Assembly: GCA_949752735.1 (NCBI GenBank) | Contig: OX457053.1 | Span: 3,131,584 to 3,195,583 of the forward strand | Direction: 5' to 3' | Source of the DNA: Lumbricus terrestris | Taxonomy: Eukaryota > Annelida > Clitellata > Crassiclitellata > Lumbricidae | DNA: 64,000 nucleotides | Shown here: one piece after another, positions 14,001 to 27,902 of the stretch | How the letters are laid out: each line of letters opens with the position of its first letter | Numbering within the stretch: the stretch's first letter is position 1 | Notes under the pieces: model-generated | The model's input: the letters and a program-made list of their open reading frames with translations, nothing else | Databases searched by the model: none | Told to the model about the DNA's origin: nothing | Made by a program: the position numbers and the translations under genes

Positions 14001-17000
14001 AATCATCATCGTCAGGCTATTGCACTGGTGTAAGTATAAAAAGGAATCACCAAATTTCAGGCGTGGCAGTGGTGTCAGTGTTCACTGGGTTGCAAACTCG
14101 CCCAGGCAATCCCCTCCTTCTGTATGGCAGCACTGTCGTCAACATCCTTTCACTAGGATTTGCAGTCATTCCGTAAAAAATCTTCACCTTATCTGTACCA
14201 TATCAGGCAGATGGCAGCATAACAGTGTCAGACATTCAGCCTCATCTGAAAGGCACTAAGTATTGATAATTTTCTAGAACATTCATGGCAGCAACGCTGA
14301 TCTCCTACAAATAATAGTCACCCGAATCAAAAGTCCAAGATCAACCAAAATTGACAGATCTTGTCCTAGAGTTTCAGCAGCAGGAGGATGCCTTTGAGTG
14401 AAGAAGGGCACCCATTCACACAAAAGTATGAATCTGAGTTTTTCTTTTCCCTTAGATTGAATACTTCACGTTGATTGCTAAATCGTACAATTATTTTTAT
14501 GGCATGCAGTAACCTGCCCATTCAACGTGCATGGTAAATTGGGCTCTCCAGTTTCTTATTGAGGGCTGACTTCCAAGGACAACCATTGACACCTCAATGA
14601 CTTCTTGGTAGTCGTCTCTGAAATTGACTTTAATTTCAGCAGTCTACTTGATAAAACTGATCACTCTCTCATGGGAGGCTTCAGTAGCAGATACGACTTC
14701 CAGTACTCGGATGTTGTCACATGTCACACCATCCCACACAGCTTTAAATCTCTTTAAGATTGGATTCTATTTTGGATTAGATGGACAACAACACAAGATG
14801 AAGATTTTGGCTCAAATCAACTCCATCACAATGACGACAGCAGGCCAACCACAGGAATATTTTAAATATCCTGTTTTCCCGAAAAATGCGCACTCCACTA
14901 AAATTCCGGGGTTGTGTCAAAGATCAAGTCTTAGCCATTATCAGCTAGTCTCAATAACTTCAGAAGATGATGAATGACCTTGGATTTAAATTATATCCTG
15001 TCATAGAGGGACATTTGGGCATACCAAAGAGTTTAGCGACACCATCACCTGAAACTAGCACTCACAGGCGGCCAACATTTCCAGTGTACTGCAAGTGGTT
15101 AATTTGGTACAAATTCAGATCTTACAGCTTCAGCATGCTCCATCTTGGCTTCTTGAGCACTCCATATAAATGGTTTTCCGTGAAAATGGCAGGACGAAAG
15201 GATTGCACATAAGCACTGCAGTAATTGTGACCAACAATCTCAATGCTTCATGATCAGATCACCAAGAGTGTTATTGCTATCAAAATGCACTTGTTACTTG
15301 ATGGCTAAACAGCTGTCAAGTAGCTAGGACTGACTGTAATAAGTATGATAGTACAACAGAATCTATTTCAAGTTCATCTACATGACAAGGGTTGAGGTTT
15401 TGATCAAGCTAAAAGGCATCAAGATTTCTTGCTAATACAACTACATGGTAATATTTCGATGTCGTTGAGCACCGCCTTCCAGTTGGACTGGGAAGCTGAA
15501 ATTTGGTCTCAATAATACTATTGACAGGTCTAACAAAATGAGAGGGCGCCTTGGTATCTAGCTTGAATTTTATTTTTTGGACCACCCTAGTGAGCCTGTT
15601 ACAAAATGACTGCAGGCGAACGTTGCATCGCATTTACAATTTACATATTATTATCTTACATAATAAATCTGCTATAGAATTTCTTTTTAGCGTATGGATT
15701 CAGACAGACGGTTGACCTTCAAGAAGACGTTGCACTTGATTTGTAATTCAGACCTTCCCGACGCTTTTCCTTCACTCTTCACGTTCTTCTTGCGCTGCTT
15801 CTGGTTGAACTTCTCCAACGTATTGTGCTTTTTGGCTAAGGTTACTCTCGACGATGTCATTGATCTAAGTCATATCATGATATTTCTAGCACAAATTTTC
15901 ATCCGTGTAGATTTTTACTCGACTATAATTGCAATCATACTACGACTTCTCTCTAACAACGTAGATTGGGAGGAAAGTGTTTTCTTCTTAAACTTGCTTA
16001 ACGTCAATTTACCGACCCTCACCTTCCATTACATTGCATTATGCAGTCCTAACTTGACATGATGTCTTACCTTGCCGTATACAGTTGCTTAATTTTCTTT
16101 CCTCATCCACCTTACATGATCGTAATCGTTCTCGTTAGCTGGTTAAATTGGTTAGACGTTTTGTTTCTTTGTTCTGAAGCTGAACGCATTGTATACCTGC
16201 CTATTCACGTGACCTCATACCTTGCCTAAACTTAGAACACTCTGAATTACATCATCATAGCTAGTGTTGTGTTCTGTAGAGTTTTCTTCGTGCAATCGTT
16301 CTCTTGGACTTGGAATCTGTCCGTCATCAAGGGAATGCTACGAACTGAAAAGATCATGCGACGGAATCGTCGACTGTCTCGACGGATATGACGAGATCGC
16401 CTGTGAGCTGTGAAAAAATTCTTTAAATCGCTTCTATAGTGCCTTATTAAGTCAGGCCGTTCAAGTGATATCCACTTGGGCTAGGCTATATGGAAATATT
16501 CGGTTGCATGGCATGGCATGGCGCGGTATGGCACGGTATGACATGGCATGGCATGGTATGCCATGGCATATGGCATGGCATGGCATATGGCATGGCATGG
16601 CATATGGCATGGCATGGCATGGCATGGCATGGCATGGCGTTGTCCTATCCTTTCATTGAGGATGTTTTGTTGTTATTTATCTTCACGGTGTCATTCGAAA
16701 GGTGATCATGCAGTGTGTACAAGGTGGAGCACTCCGCTTGGTTTCCGAGTGGCGCTATAGAAGTTTGAGGAATACGAATAGGCCTACACCTTCGTCCTCT
16801 CTCAACTCCTTTTATATTTATAACCATTTCGCTGCCTTGTCTAAGCAAATAACTTCAGAACGAAATCATGCAGTAAGCTTATAGTTTCATTTGTTAGAAG
16901 GCCTAGTGGTTTGAGCTGTTTTCAAATTTGAATTTTCCTAAGGAGTTTCTCTTTAGGTTTGAAACAACATTTGCTACATTTTATTTTTTGTCTTTTCTGT

Positions 17001-19268
17001 GTGCTGCAAATGAACTCAGGTCCTGTTCCACCCGATAAAAAGTACAAGCCTCGACCAAGCGAAATGAGCAATCTCTTCTGGAACAGCCGCTTCGTCGACG
17101 AAACTTACATGTTCTGGGTTTCTGGTTATATCAAGTACGCATGCGTTCTGAGTGTAGGCCTACACAAACTCATTTTGATGGATGAACAAGAAGCTCTTTG
17201 ACCGTGCACGTTCAGTGTCATTCAGCGCCGATTGAAAATGCTAAGTAGTCTTCAGATAAAATGTTCCAGTCCACACCGACAAAATTATTCCTATCAAATA
17301 TCCTTGCAATATATTATATCCTTAGATATAGAAAATTGCATTGGTGTATTGTTGATTTCACTGCTTTCATTAAATTTTCTATCATTTACCTGGTAGCCTT
17401 TAGATAAAAAAGTTCTCACACATACTAAGTTTTTAATCGACTTCCATTGCTTCCACGAGAGAGCAAAGTAATAACAATAAGTGCTTCATGACACTGCTGT
17501 AATAATAATAATAATATGTGCTGTTCCAGATGTTTTTATTCTGTTCTTAATTAATATTTAAGACCCTGAGAGATCCTAAATACTTCGGGGCAAAAAAATA
17601 AAGAAAAAAATAATAATGCTGTTCAAAACCGTTTACTAGATTTGATCCCGTCCACTATCTTACTAAATGGAAACGAGTTTTTGTTGTTGCGCGCAGACAG
17701 GTTGGTCTAGGAGAAACTCTGGTTGACCAGATGCAGACTGAACAGTTCAAACTGATGAACCCAATGGTCTGGGGAGCGGTTTTTATGCATCCTGAACAGG
17801 GTCTCTTTCTATGCAACGAATACATTCAAGTAAGACACAGGCCTACATTCAAAGACATCCGAATAAGAAAGGAAAGCTGCCTTGGCTTTGATCACCTTAG
17901 AAGGCTTAGATGCTGGGTGCAGGGTGACAACTGCCAAGGGTTGTGGTGGGCGGGGTTCACCCCCTCGTATTTCTTAGGACGCCATAGTAAAGTCCTCATT
18001 GCACGCCACAAATCCACGAAAATCAACGTCCGATCTCCCGGTTATTTTTGCACAACTCTCAAACGGTGCAAGCGTAACTTGTCAGTAACTTGCTAGTAAC
18101 TTGTCAGTAACTTGTCAGTAACTTGCTAGTAACTTGTCAGTAACTTGTCAGTAACTGTCCAAATCTGCGCTTAATTAGTAATTAGATCAGTTGAAGACTA
18201 TTCAACAACGATAGCCAATTATACATTCTCTGATCTTTGGCATCTTGTCGAAACTGACTTCGCCCCTTCTCTCACTTTGGCGGTGCCAGTCCCAAGCCTG
18301 GATAAGGGAGGAGGACGACGCTAATGATCTCTGTTATCGCACAGAAACGGAAACCATGTATATACCCACACCTTGTGGGGGAGGGGAATGTGGCGCGGTG
18401 GTGTAGTGGTGGCGTCGTTGTCTTGCAGCCGGAAGGTTGCAGGTCGAATTCACCTCAAGTCGCCGCGTAGGGACCTTGGGCAAGTCCTTCACTCGCAATT
18501 GCTCAGCGCTTCGGCGTGAAACTCCGATGCAGTGTCCGCTCTGCAGTCGGGAACGCCTCTGAGTAGATAGGGAGCTTGAAGGGGCGCTATAGCAAGTGTA
18601 CATACAAACAAACTTTATCCTATGGATTGTGTCTTTTTACAACTGCATTGTCTCGTGAAGTGAATATCGATCGACTGTTTAAATCTACTGACACAGTTGA
18701 CTGTGAATAATGCGTGCTTTAGCTTCGTTATGAAAATACTTTCAGCACGATTCTTCTCGTGAATTCTTCGTAACTGTCGAGAGCCCGGATGTCATCCGCC
18801 GAGGTGAACAAGTGGGGTTACGGGTCGACCTCTTCAGCTTCTGGGATCAGCCACTAGAAGTTAGTTTTCCTTTTTTATTGCTCCATTTCTATAGCGCCCC
18901 TGTAAGTTCGCTACTCAGACTCTCAGAGTGCTCGACTTTTCAAACCGCATTTAAGTAAACTCTTGACTGAGAGAGGGATCTAAACATGTAGGTGTGAACA
19001 TAGCAGAAAAACTTAAAACAAAGAAGAAAAACTAAATATATATTATTCAAGGCAGAGCTCGAAAATCAGCTGAAAGGCGGTTCCAAAAGGATAGGCCAAT
19101 GTATGAGAGCGTAGGGTGCACGTACAACACCACAACGCATCATTAGGCATAGATCTATCAGTTGTTACCATCATGTTATCAGATAATGAGAGCTGATGAT
19201 GATAATGTTAACGATGAAGACTTATGCCGATGCTGATGATGATGAGGACGACGACGTTGACAGATTTA

Positions 19269-19300
<32 letters not shown>

Positions 19301-21614
19301 TGATGATGATGAATTCGTCGTTTTTTTCTGTTCTCCTAGGTTCTTGTTACGTTGCACGGAGATGACGATTACCGGTTCATAAACGTTGAGGATTTCGGTT
19401 TTGCTGTTTCTTACAATCCCAGAGAAACGGCTGGAGACATTCAGACAATGGTCTCGGTCAGTAAGACTACTTTACTCAGTTAGTCAGATGACTTTTTAAT
19501 CCGTTTCAGGTCGTAGATTCCTTCGCTCTGCCACGCAAGCTGACCTTGTTGTCCATATTGCTCGTATCACCACAGTGCTGCATAAAAACTTCGCTACGGT
19601 CTTCTTGTTGGAATCATTTACCTATAGCAATCTCCGAAATGAACTTTTTGGTCTTTCTCTGCCTCTTTCCCGCAAGCCTTTGGAAAACCATTCTCTTCGA
19701 TCGTGGTTTGGCGCTGTCAGGTCGGGAGCGCCTCTGAGTAGTTTCTCCAAAGAGTGGCGCTATGTAATGTATTACCAAGATGACGATTTCAAAGGCTAGT
19801 CAATAATACTCTCCAACGTTGTCCAGAAATGCTTTCCAAAGTTTGGCGGTAAGGCTTTACAAAATTAGCCAGTCAATCTCTTGAAAGTTGGGCAGCAAGA
19901 CTTTCCGAAGTAAGTGAGTGGAACTTTCCAGTGTTAGTCAATAGTCGGTAATAATTCCTAAAGTTAGCCAGTAGGACTTTCCAAAGTGATTAAATGGAGT
20001 TTGCTTATGCCCAATAATTAACGGAATTTCATATGGAAAAGCCAACATAATCCATCAGAGACTATCACGACTTTTGCTCTGCCTTGGTTCACTTAATCTA
20101 ATCACATCACTGCCTTGTCAAACCTCATGCACACCTTCCCCTACCTTGCCGTATACATCCCAAAGACATGCACCCTTTTTGGAACAACTTAAGATGAATT
20201 CGATGCTGGGAGTCTGAATATAAGGGATCTTCAAAAAAATCCTCATACAATTGCAAAAGTGTGGTAACCATTTAAATGATTAAGAGATGGATTTTGTCGT
20301 TTTATCTATCTTCCAGGTCGAACCTGGAGCAGCTTTGTACCTGTTGATCCCGATTGTTGCGAAGATTGCCAGGGGAGAGATCACAGTCCGGATCAGTACC
20401 TACAACATGCGCAGATACGACTATAACGAAGTGCCGATAACAGTCGTGGTTAGACATCTTAATTTTAGCCATAGGCTAGAGAGGTCGGTTTGACGCATAG
20501 ACACGGGTTGGATCTTGTATAAGCTCCACGTCATATCATCAAATAAGGAAATGCCAGATTAATTGCATGATCGCATAATATAGGAAAATGTCAAATTGTA
20601 CCATCAATTCATCATCACACAAGGAAATGTCGAACTCCATCATCATTGTCATCATAATAAGGAAATGAAAGTTTATAATCAACATATATAGGGATAATAA
20701 TTATGCTAAATTATGTCATAGTCCCAAAGACGTTGCCAGGCGAAAACTTTCGGTGAGCTTGTGCATTGGGGAGGTGGGTCCAATGAACATTATCTCAAAT
20801 ACACTGTATACACAGAATTGTTATTTTTAATTTGGAATTTTTCCGGTATGGGGTGGGGGCGGTGGGTCTATTCCATGCCTCAACATCATCTGTTAATTTC
20901 AAATTTAAAATAGTAATGGAAGGAAATGCCAAATTACATCAGCATCAGTAGCAGTTGCGGCAGCATGATCCAGTAATGTAGGCCTAATCGTACGGTAATC
21001 GTAATTGTAAACTCGAAATTTCTAAAGCGCCGCTCGAAAGCCAAGCGCGGGGCACCAGCTTATTCAGCTTATAATGTAGCGTAGAACACACACATAAAGT
21101 GTCACTGTTCAAAGCAAATGCCAATAATTATTATGAGCTGAGGGTTTCCAAACGGAGTCTTTCAATTTTCCGACTAAACCAACATAATCGGCTACACAAC
21201 ATGATGTTCAGACTGGACTGAAAAACTCAAGACCAATCGTATTTCTGTTTAGTATGACGGGACCGTTCCGCGTGTCCGACACACTCCGTATCTCGTGGAT
21301 CTGGTTAATTCCGGATCACTTCTCATTCCGGATCTAAAGATTCCGATCTCGGAACGATTCTTCGATCCGGAGGCAAGAGATCTCCTCTACATTCCAGGAT
21401 CAAACGAAGCCAAAATACACGTCTACGGTGAGAGATATTCGTCTCTCTGTGCGTCTATCTGTCCGTCTGTCCGTCCGTCTGTCCATGCATCCATGCATCC
21501 ATCCATCTAACCACCCACCGTCATGCGTCACTTATATCTTTATTTATCAATACATTAGCGCTTTCAATCGTCAATGCACCCACAGTTTTGCCTGTTTACC
21601 TTCTCAATTCCACA

Positions 21615-21680
<66 letters not shown>

Positions 21681-24600
21681 AAAGAGAGAGAGCTCCCTTT
21701 GGAATTCACCAACTTCTCGGTTTCGTCTCGCGCCTAAGCTTGCCTTCCTTCATCCCCGTGGCCTGGACAGAGCGAGACTGAGTAGGAATCCTGAAGGTGG
21801 GCAACATGAATTCTGGCTGAAATATTGATTGAAATATCCTGTTTCAGGTGATCTCGTTTCACCTGGATTATTTGAAGACTACCTCACCGCAGGAAATACA
21901 GCTCATGCATATCACGACTCAGCCGAAGGCTACCTGTTCGACTTCGCCGTCAACCTTCAGACTCTGAACTACCTTCAGACGCTAAGTCTACTCGACAGCG
22001 AGAAAGTTAACACGGCTGTGGAATACATGCAGACAAGTGTGTGTGTGTGTGTGTTACTCAATAAAAAACTTTAAATCTAGACTAAAGGCACAAAATGAAT
22101 AATGATAAGAATAATAAGGAGAGAATAGCCAAAATATTCTTAAAAGAAACAAAATGACCGATGTTCGTTGCCACTCAAATCGATATTTAGCAGACGAAAA
22201 CACAATGAAAAAAGTAACGCAAGATGGCTCAAAACAAAGCAGCGTTTCAAGAAATACACAAAGAGCTCCGTAGTAATATAAGTGCGGTTGTATATAATTT
22301 TAGATTCGCTTATTTGAAAGTGAGACAGTTTCGTGTGACACTCAGCACAGCACCCAGTTACATGTATGTCGATGCACATTAAATAGAAATAATAATAATA
22401 ATGACGATTTCTATGGCGCCGTAACACAGCCGCGCCGTTACAAGGGCGCCTCACATACTAAACTAACAGCAGGATAGGCCTTGAGGAGATTAATGTTGAG
22501 AGAAATGTTGGCAGAACTATGTCATTGATCGCCGGAAAGACTAGTAGTATCCCCGGACGAAAGTCTTTGACGTTCATGGTAGTCTGTTGCATGTCGTCCG
22601 ACAAATTTGGGTTTAGCATTCCCATTCCTCTTACAACAACTCTAGGTTAGATGTTCAAAGCTGAAAACAATGTAAGGATATTATTTCCATCTCCCAGCTG
22701 AGACTCGTAGGATGCTTCGTTTCAAAGACCTTCACCAAGTTCACATGTTTAGATGTAAACTATGAAATGTGTGCGTGAATATTTGATTTTGCAAAGACAA
22801 TGTAAACAGAACCTTCTCTGGACCTTACGTAATATCCAACCAACTACGGTAGCCTACCTGAAGTGATGAAAATTATTGAATGTCTTTTAAGCATTATTTT
22901 CACCATTTTCAAAATAAACCCATTTATTTTACGTACAGTTCTGGCGAGACAGTATGCCTACATGCAGGATGACGGATCCTACAAACTCTTTCGAAGAAGC
23001 TCCTCGTCTTGTATTCGGTAAGAACATTCTCTCTATAAATACAAATCGTGTGTATAATTTATTTATAACTACGCTTCCTAAACATTTTGTTTTTCCACCG
23101 ACGATTTCACGAGTAAAAGGACCATGTCTGTATAGTGAAGCGCGGTGGTGTAGTGGGTATGTTCGCTGCTTTGCAACCGGAGGGTTGCAGGTTCGAATCC
23201 ACCTCAAGCCGCCGCATATATGGACATTGAACAAGTACTTCACTCGCAATTGCTCAAGAAACTCCGATGCAGTTTCCGCGCTGTAGTCGGGAGCGATTCT
23301 GATTAGCAACCTTGAAGGGGCGCTATAACAAGTGCACATACAAACAATAAAGACACTACATGAATCAGTGGTTAAGATTGCAATACCTATACTCGACTTC
23401 CTCAACCTCTTGTGACCTTACCTAAGAATTTACATGTAGGTCTACGTGAACCGACCATGTCTTTACAAGAAGGACGCCACAAAGGACTTCAGATATAGGT
23501 CTATAATTTTTTTTATTTAAGAAGAACGTGGCACCGAAATCCATGGCAAAATAACGCTCGTCAACACACCAGTTTGCTGTGACCTTTAGCCAGACAGTAT
23601 TTCGATTCCTTGAATAATTTTTATTAATGCAGATGTAATCGTGTAAGTAAAACTGCAGTCGAGTAGAGGACATAGCTTAGGCTACTCTACGACACAATGA
23701 CATTTATTTATAATATTTTTTACTATTTATTTATATTGTTTATTCAATGATTGCAACTGCATAGAGTCCGCTCTGCAGGCCGGAGCCCGAAATAGACGAG
23801 GGCTCTATAATTGCAAAGGGTACCCCGTCAAAAGCGCGCAGGACAAAAGCGCGCCGACAAAAGCGCGCCGACATAAGCGCGACCCGTCAAAAGCGCGCTG
23901 GACAAATGCGCGCCGACATAAGCGCGCAATCAACAAGATATAGACTAACATACACATACAAAGAAGTGAAAAGCTGAGGAATGAAATCATGTATAATTGT
24001 TTGGCAGCAAACAACGAGATAAAAGTCTTATGTTCAAAAATTAACTAAAAGTTCTGGACAAATCATATTGCTAAGAGCCTAATCTAATTTACATCAAATA
24101 TGCTAATTAGGGTGCTCCAAAAAAATAAAAGTTGAAAATTCTTAGCTCCCCGGTTATTTTCCCATGCGTCTCATAGAAATGAGTCTAAAAAACCAAATTT
24201 GAGTATTCTACATTCAGGTTAAGCCTTGCCACCAGCACGGTGAAGTTTAACAATAACCGCTATTTTTCGGTTGAAAATACAAATTGCAGGTATGTAAGTA
24301 TATATGATAAAACCAGTGTGTGTTTATGAGTTATTGGTCAGAACATGACCCTGATATCAACAGACAAATGTAACTCTCTCCACAAACTGCTACTGCAATT
24401 CCACTCCCACTTCCACAGACCTACAGACCTATTGCTATAATTACGTATACTGTTTCAAGAGCTTCGTCGGTGCTTAAAATCTCGGAATCTGTGTCAATGA
24501 GATTTAACCACCTGTAGAGTAGACTAATGCTGATATTCATCCTTTATGACTGTATTTATAAAGCATGTTATTAGTTTAGTCGCTTTTTCCATTCACGAAC

Positions 24601-27600
24601 AAGCTTTAATAGGCATATAGTATATAGCGCTGCCTGCTGGAATTTGTCAACAGCTTTCCACTGTGCTTGTAGTATAGCCTAAGCTGAGCCAGTAACTTTC
24701 AATATTAAGTAGGTTGAACAATAAGCACTGACTTTTTGATAATCAAATGTATCAGTTTTGAGGATGCATTCAACTGCGGAAATAGCCTACTGAAATGGGG
24801 GTTCCATGCAGTGGTTCTGTTTGTCTCACTGTCAGAAGTTGGCGAGCGATTTGTGGGTTTCCCATTCAGAAACCAAATTCAAGATCAATGCGAATGGCAC
24901 AATTTCTTCTTCAAGATATCATAAATGTTAAGGACAGTAGCTGCAGCTCCTGCAACATCTGAATCAGTCGTATTGAAATCAGTCTAGAACTGGAGACCAT
25001 CTAAAGGTGCATCCGCGGCAGACACCGCTAAGAGCCAAGCCTTGACAAAAAACAAGGCATTGAACGTGCAAACACGACTCTATAAATTTTTTATCGTAGA
25101 GATCCATAATCTTGGCCTTGATGTTCTTCTTTCGTTGTTCGACAACCTTAAACTTATTTAATTGCTTCTCACTGCTTTTCACTGCTTCTGGAATCGTTCT
25201 AGTAACATTAGCATTTGGATCGTTTTCGGATAAACGAACAAATGCAGAACATCTCCATTTAAAGAAATTCCGTTGTCTGACAATGGGATAATTGCCCCCT
25301 CTCAACAAGCCATATAGCTTGTAATCACTTCTCAACAATAGTTTATTCGTGTTCACTAAGCAATCTAAGACACACACAGTCAGTGCTAGAATTTCCTGGT
25401 TTGGGATTCAGCACCCTAGTCTTTCTTAAGATCCACAGTAAAGTTTTTGTTGCACAACGCAACTCCACATAATTCTACGTCTGACTCCCATGCAGATAGT
25501 TTTCTACAATTCTCATACTGCACCTAGTGCATCTAAGATTTATCATAATAAATATCGTCAGGCACATACAAAAGCTTGTAAAAGAAGTTAATCATCATGA
25601 CATAATTAAGTTTTCCCACCATTTCTCATCATGGTTTCCAAATTGCCGATTTTAAAGAAAATTCCTATGTATTTTCGTATTGTAAAGTTTTTATGCCGGT
25701 GGCAAGGCTTAACCTTTTTCAATTGGTCTGAAAATTGGTACAGTTGATCAAAATGATAAATGGAATGGGAAAATTGCCAGGGAGCAGTATTTTGAAATTT
25801 TTTTGAAAATGCATCATAATCTGGAGCACCCTAATGCTAATGACGTCAACTGCGGACAAAAAATAGGGCATAATAATGTCTACAAAATTAAGTTACAGTT
25901 CTTTAATTTTAAATTGCGAATATAGACTACTCTAATCGATGTCTTTTTTTATAGTTCGCAATGTTCTTGTTATTTATAGTTCGCAAGTTAATGTGTGTTG
26001 CGTTTCACGTTGAGCAAATACGCAACCAGTAGGTAGCGAAACTTCTTGAATCTTTCGGTTTCCTTACAAGTCTCATAAATCGGCGTTATTTGTGGACAGA
26101 CAGCTTTGATCAAAATAGGTGATTTAATCATCGGCTTGATGAAATGTTTTGAATATTGGCCATATTTAGGTGAGAAGTATAGGCGGGTATTGCTTTAATT
26201 TCTGTTAGGCGAAGTGAAAGTACAGCCTTTGGTCCACGCCGCGCGCTTATGTCGGCGCGCATTTGTCCCGAGCGCGCTTTTGTCGGCGCGCTTTTGTCGG
26301 CGCGCTTTTGTCGGCGCGCTTTTGTCCTGCGCGCTTTTGACGGGACACCATTGCAAAGACATGTTTCAGCCGCGTTGTTGTCTGTTCTAGCAGGTACTAC
26401 TGCCGTTGAGATTGTTATGTTGCTGTTGCAGGACGACCTCTCTGGTTCTGAACACCCTTCACGACGCTCTGACCAGCCAATGGTCAGAGATCATCTTCGT
26501 TCACGTTGATACACTCAACAGAATGGCGACTTGGTTGGCATCGCAACAGGATCTCGTAACAGGAGCATGGAAGGAAACAGAACACTACTACGACAGGAGC
26601 TTCTTCGTAAGTACTGCGACTGAGTCGATGAGTCTCGAGATTATCCATGTTTTATGGTACTGTTAAACACTCGAAATCAGTTAAGTACCTGGATTTAATT
26701 AAATACTCTGATTTTACTAGATAGATCTAATTATCAAAATCGTACTAAATGCTCTAATGATCGAATTCAGACCTGTATGCAGGAGGGATACGACTGCAGA
26801 CTCGGTTATATCAGCTAATTAAAAATTAAAGTGTAGCGCTAATCCTGAATCGGAAACTTGTTTGCTATCGAATCGCTGTTTGTCTTTCCTTGTCTAGCCC
26901 TACACGACGGACCGAAGTGTTGTTGTTCACGAGTGGCACATTCCCATAACGGCTCATGTGATCATAACGCTTTCGAAAGCCAGCCGCCTAACAGGAGTGA
27001 GTACAAAATGAAGCACGGCACAGTCTTTGCAAAAGAATCGGCTCTATGTGTGGTTTGGTACAGTCTAGGTTCTTGTAGTCATGAAGTGTAATGCATACCT
27101 TTGTAGTCAGTGTACTGAACTGCATAATATCGTACAATCAGTCTAGTATGGTGTAATGATGCTTAGTATCATCCAGTGTATTCTTCTTCCTCATCCTCTT
27201 TCTTCTTCTTCTTCTTCTTCTTCTTCTTCTTCTTCTTCTTCTTCTTCTTCTTCTTCTTCTTCTTCTTCTTCTTCTAATTCCTGTTTTTCTTTTCTTCTTC
27301 TTCATCTTCAAATCCTCCTCCTCCTCTTCCTCCTTCAATCTTTTCGCTTCCTTCTCCTTCTAATACTACCTCACCCATCCTCCTCATTCTCCACCTTCCA
27401 CTGCCCTTTCCTCCTCTAACATCTTTAGTTGGAATGGCCCATGCTCTTCATTTGATCTGTAATTCGTTGGTAAGACCAGACTGTGCTTGGTGTTTATTCT
27501 CATTGCTCGTCTACAAGTCACTACATGGCTTAGCACCGGACTACCTCAAATCCTATTGCGTTCAGATGGCGGCGTCAGGTGCTGGTCTTACGCTGAGATC

Positions 27601-27866
27601 CAGTGTGAAAGGAGATCTGTATGTGCGAAGGACGAAGACATGCTTCGGGGAGCGTGCTTTTTCAACTGCTGGCCCCCGCTGCTGGAACAGTCTGCCTTCC
27701 ACAGTTCGTTCTGCCAACTCTGTTGGGGTTTTCAAAACTCGTCTGAAGACATATTTGTTTTCTAAGGCGTACCTCTGTCTGTAGGCCTATATAATTATTA
27801 TGGTTGTGTTTGTAGAGGCGCCTTTGTAACGGCATGTGCTGTGTTACGGCGCCATAGAAATTGTCG

Positions 27867-27902
<36 letters not shown>

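Noticed and set aside
18391..18470. Possible tRNA gene from A- and B-box-like motifs (also 23141, 30632, 51000)
   Set aside because: The motifs head repeated SINE copies with long non-tRNA bodies, and I see no complete cloverleaf.
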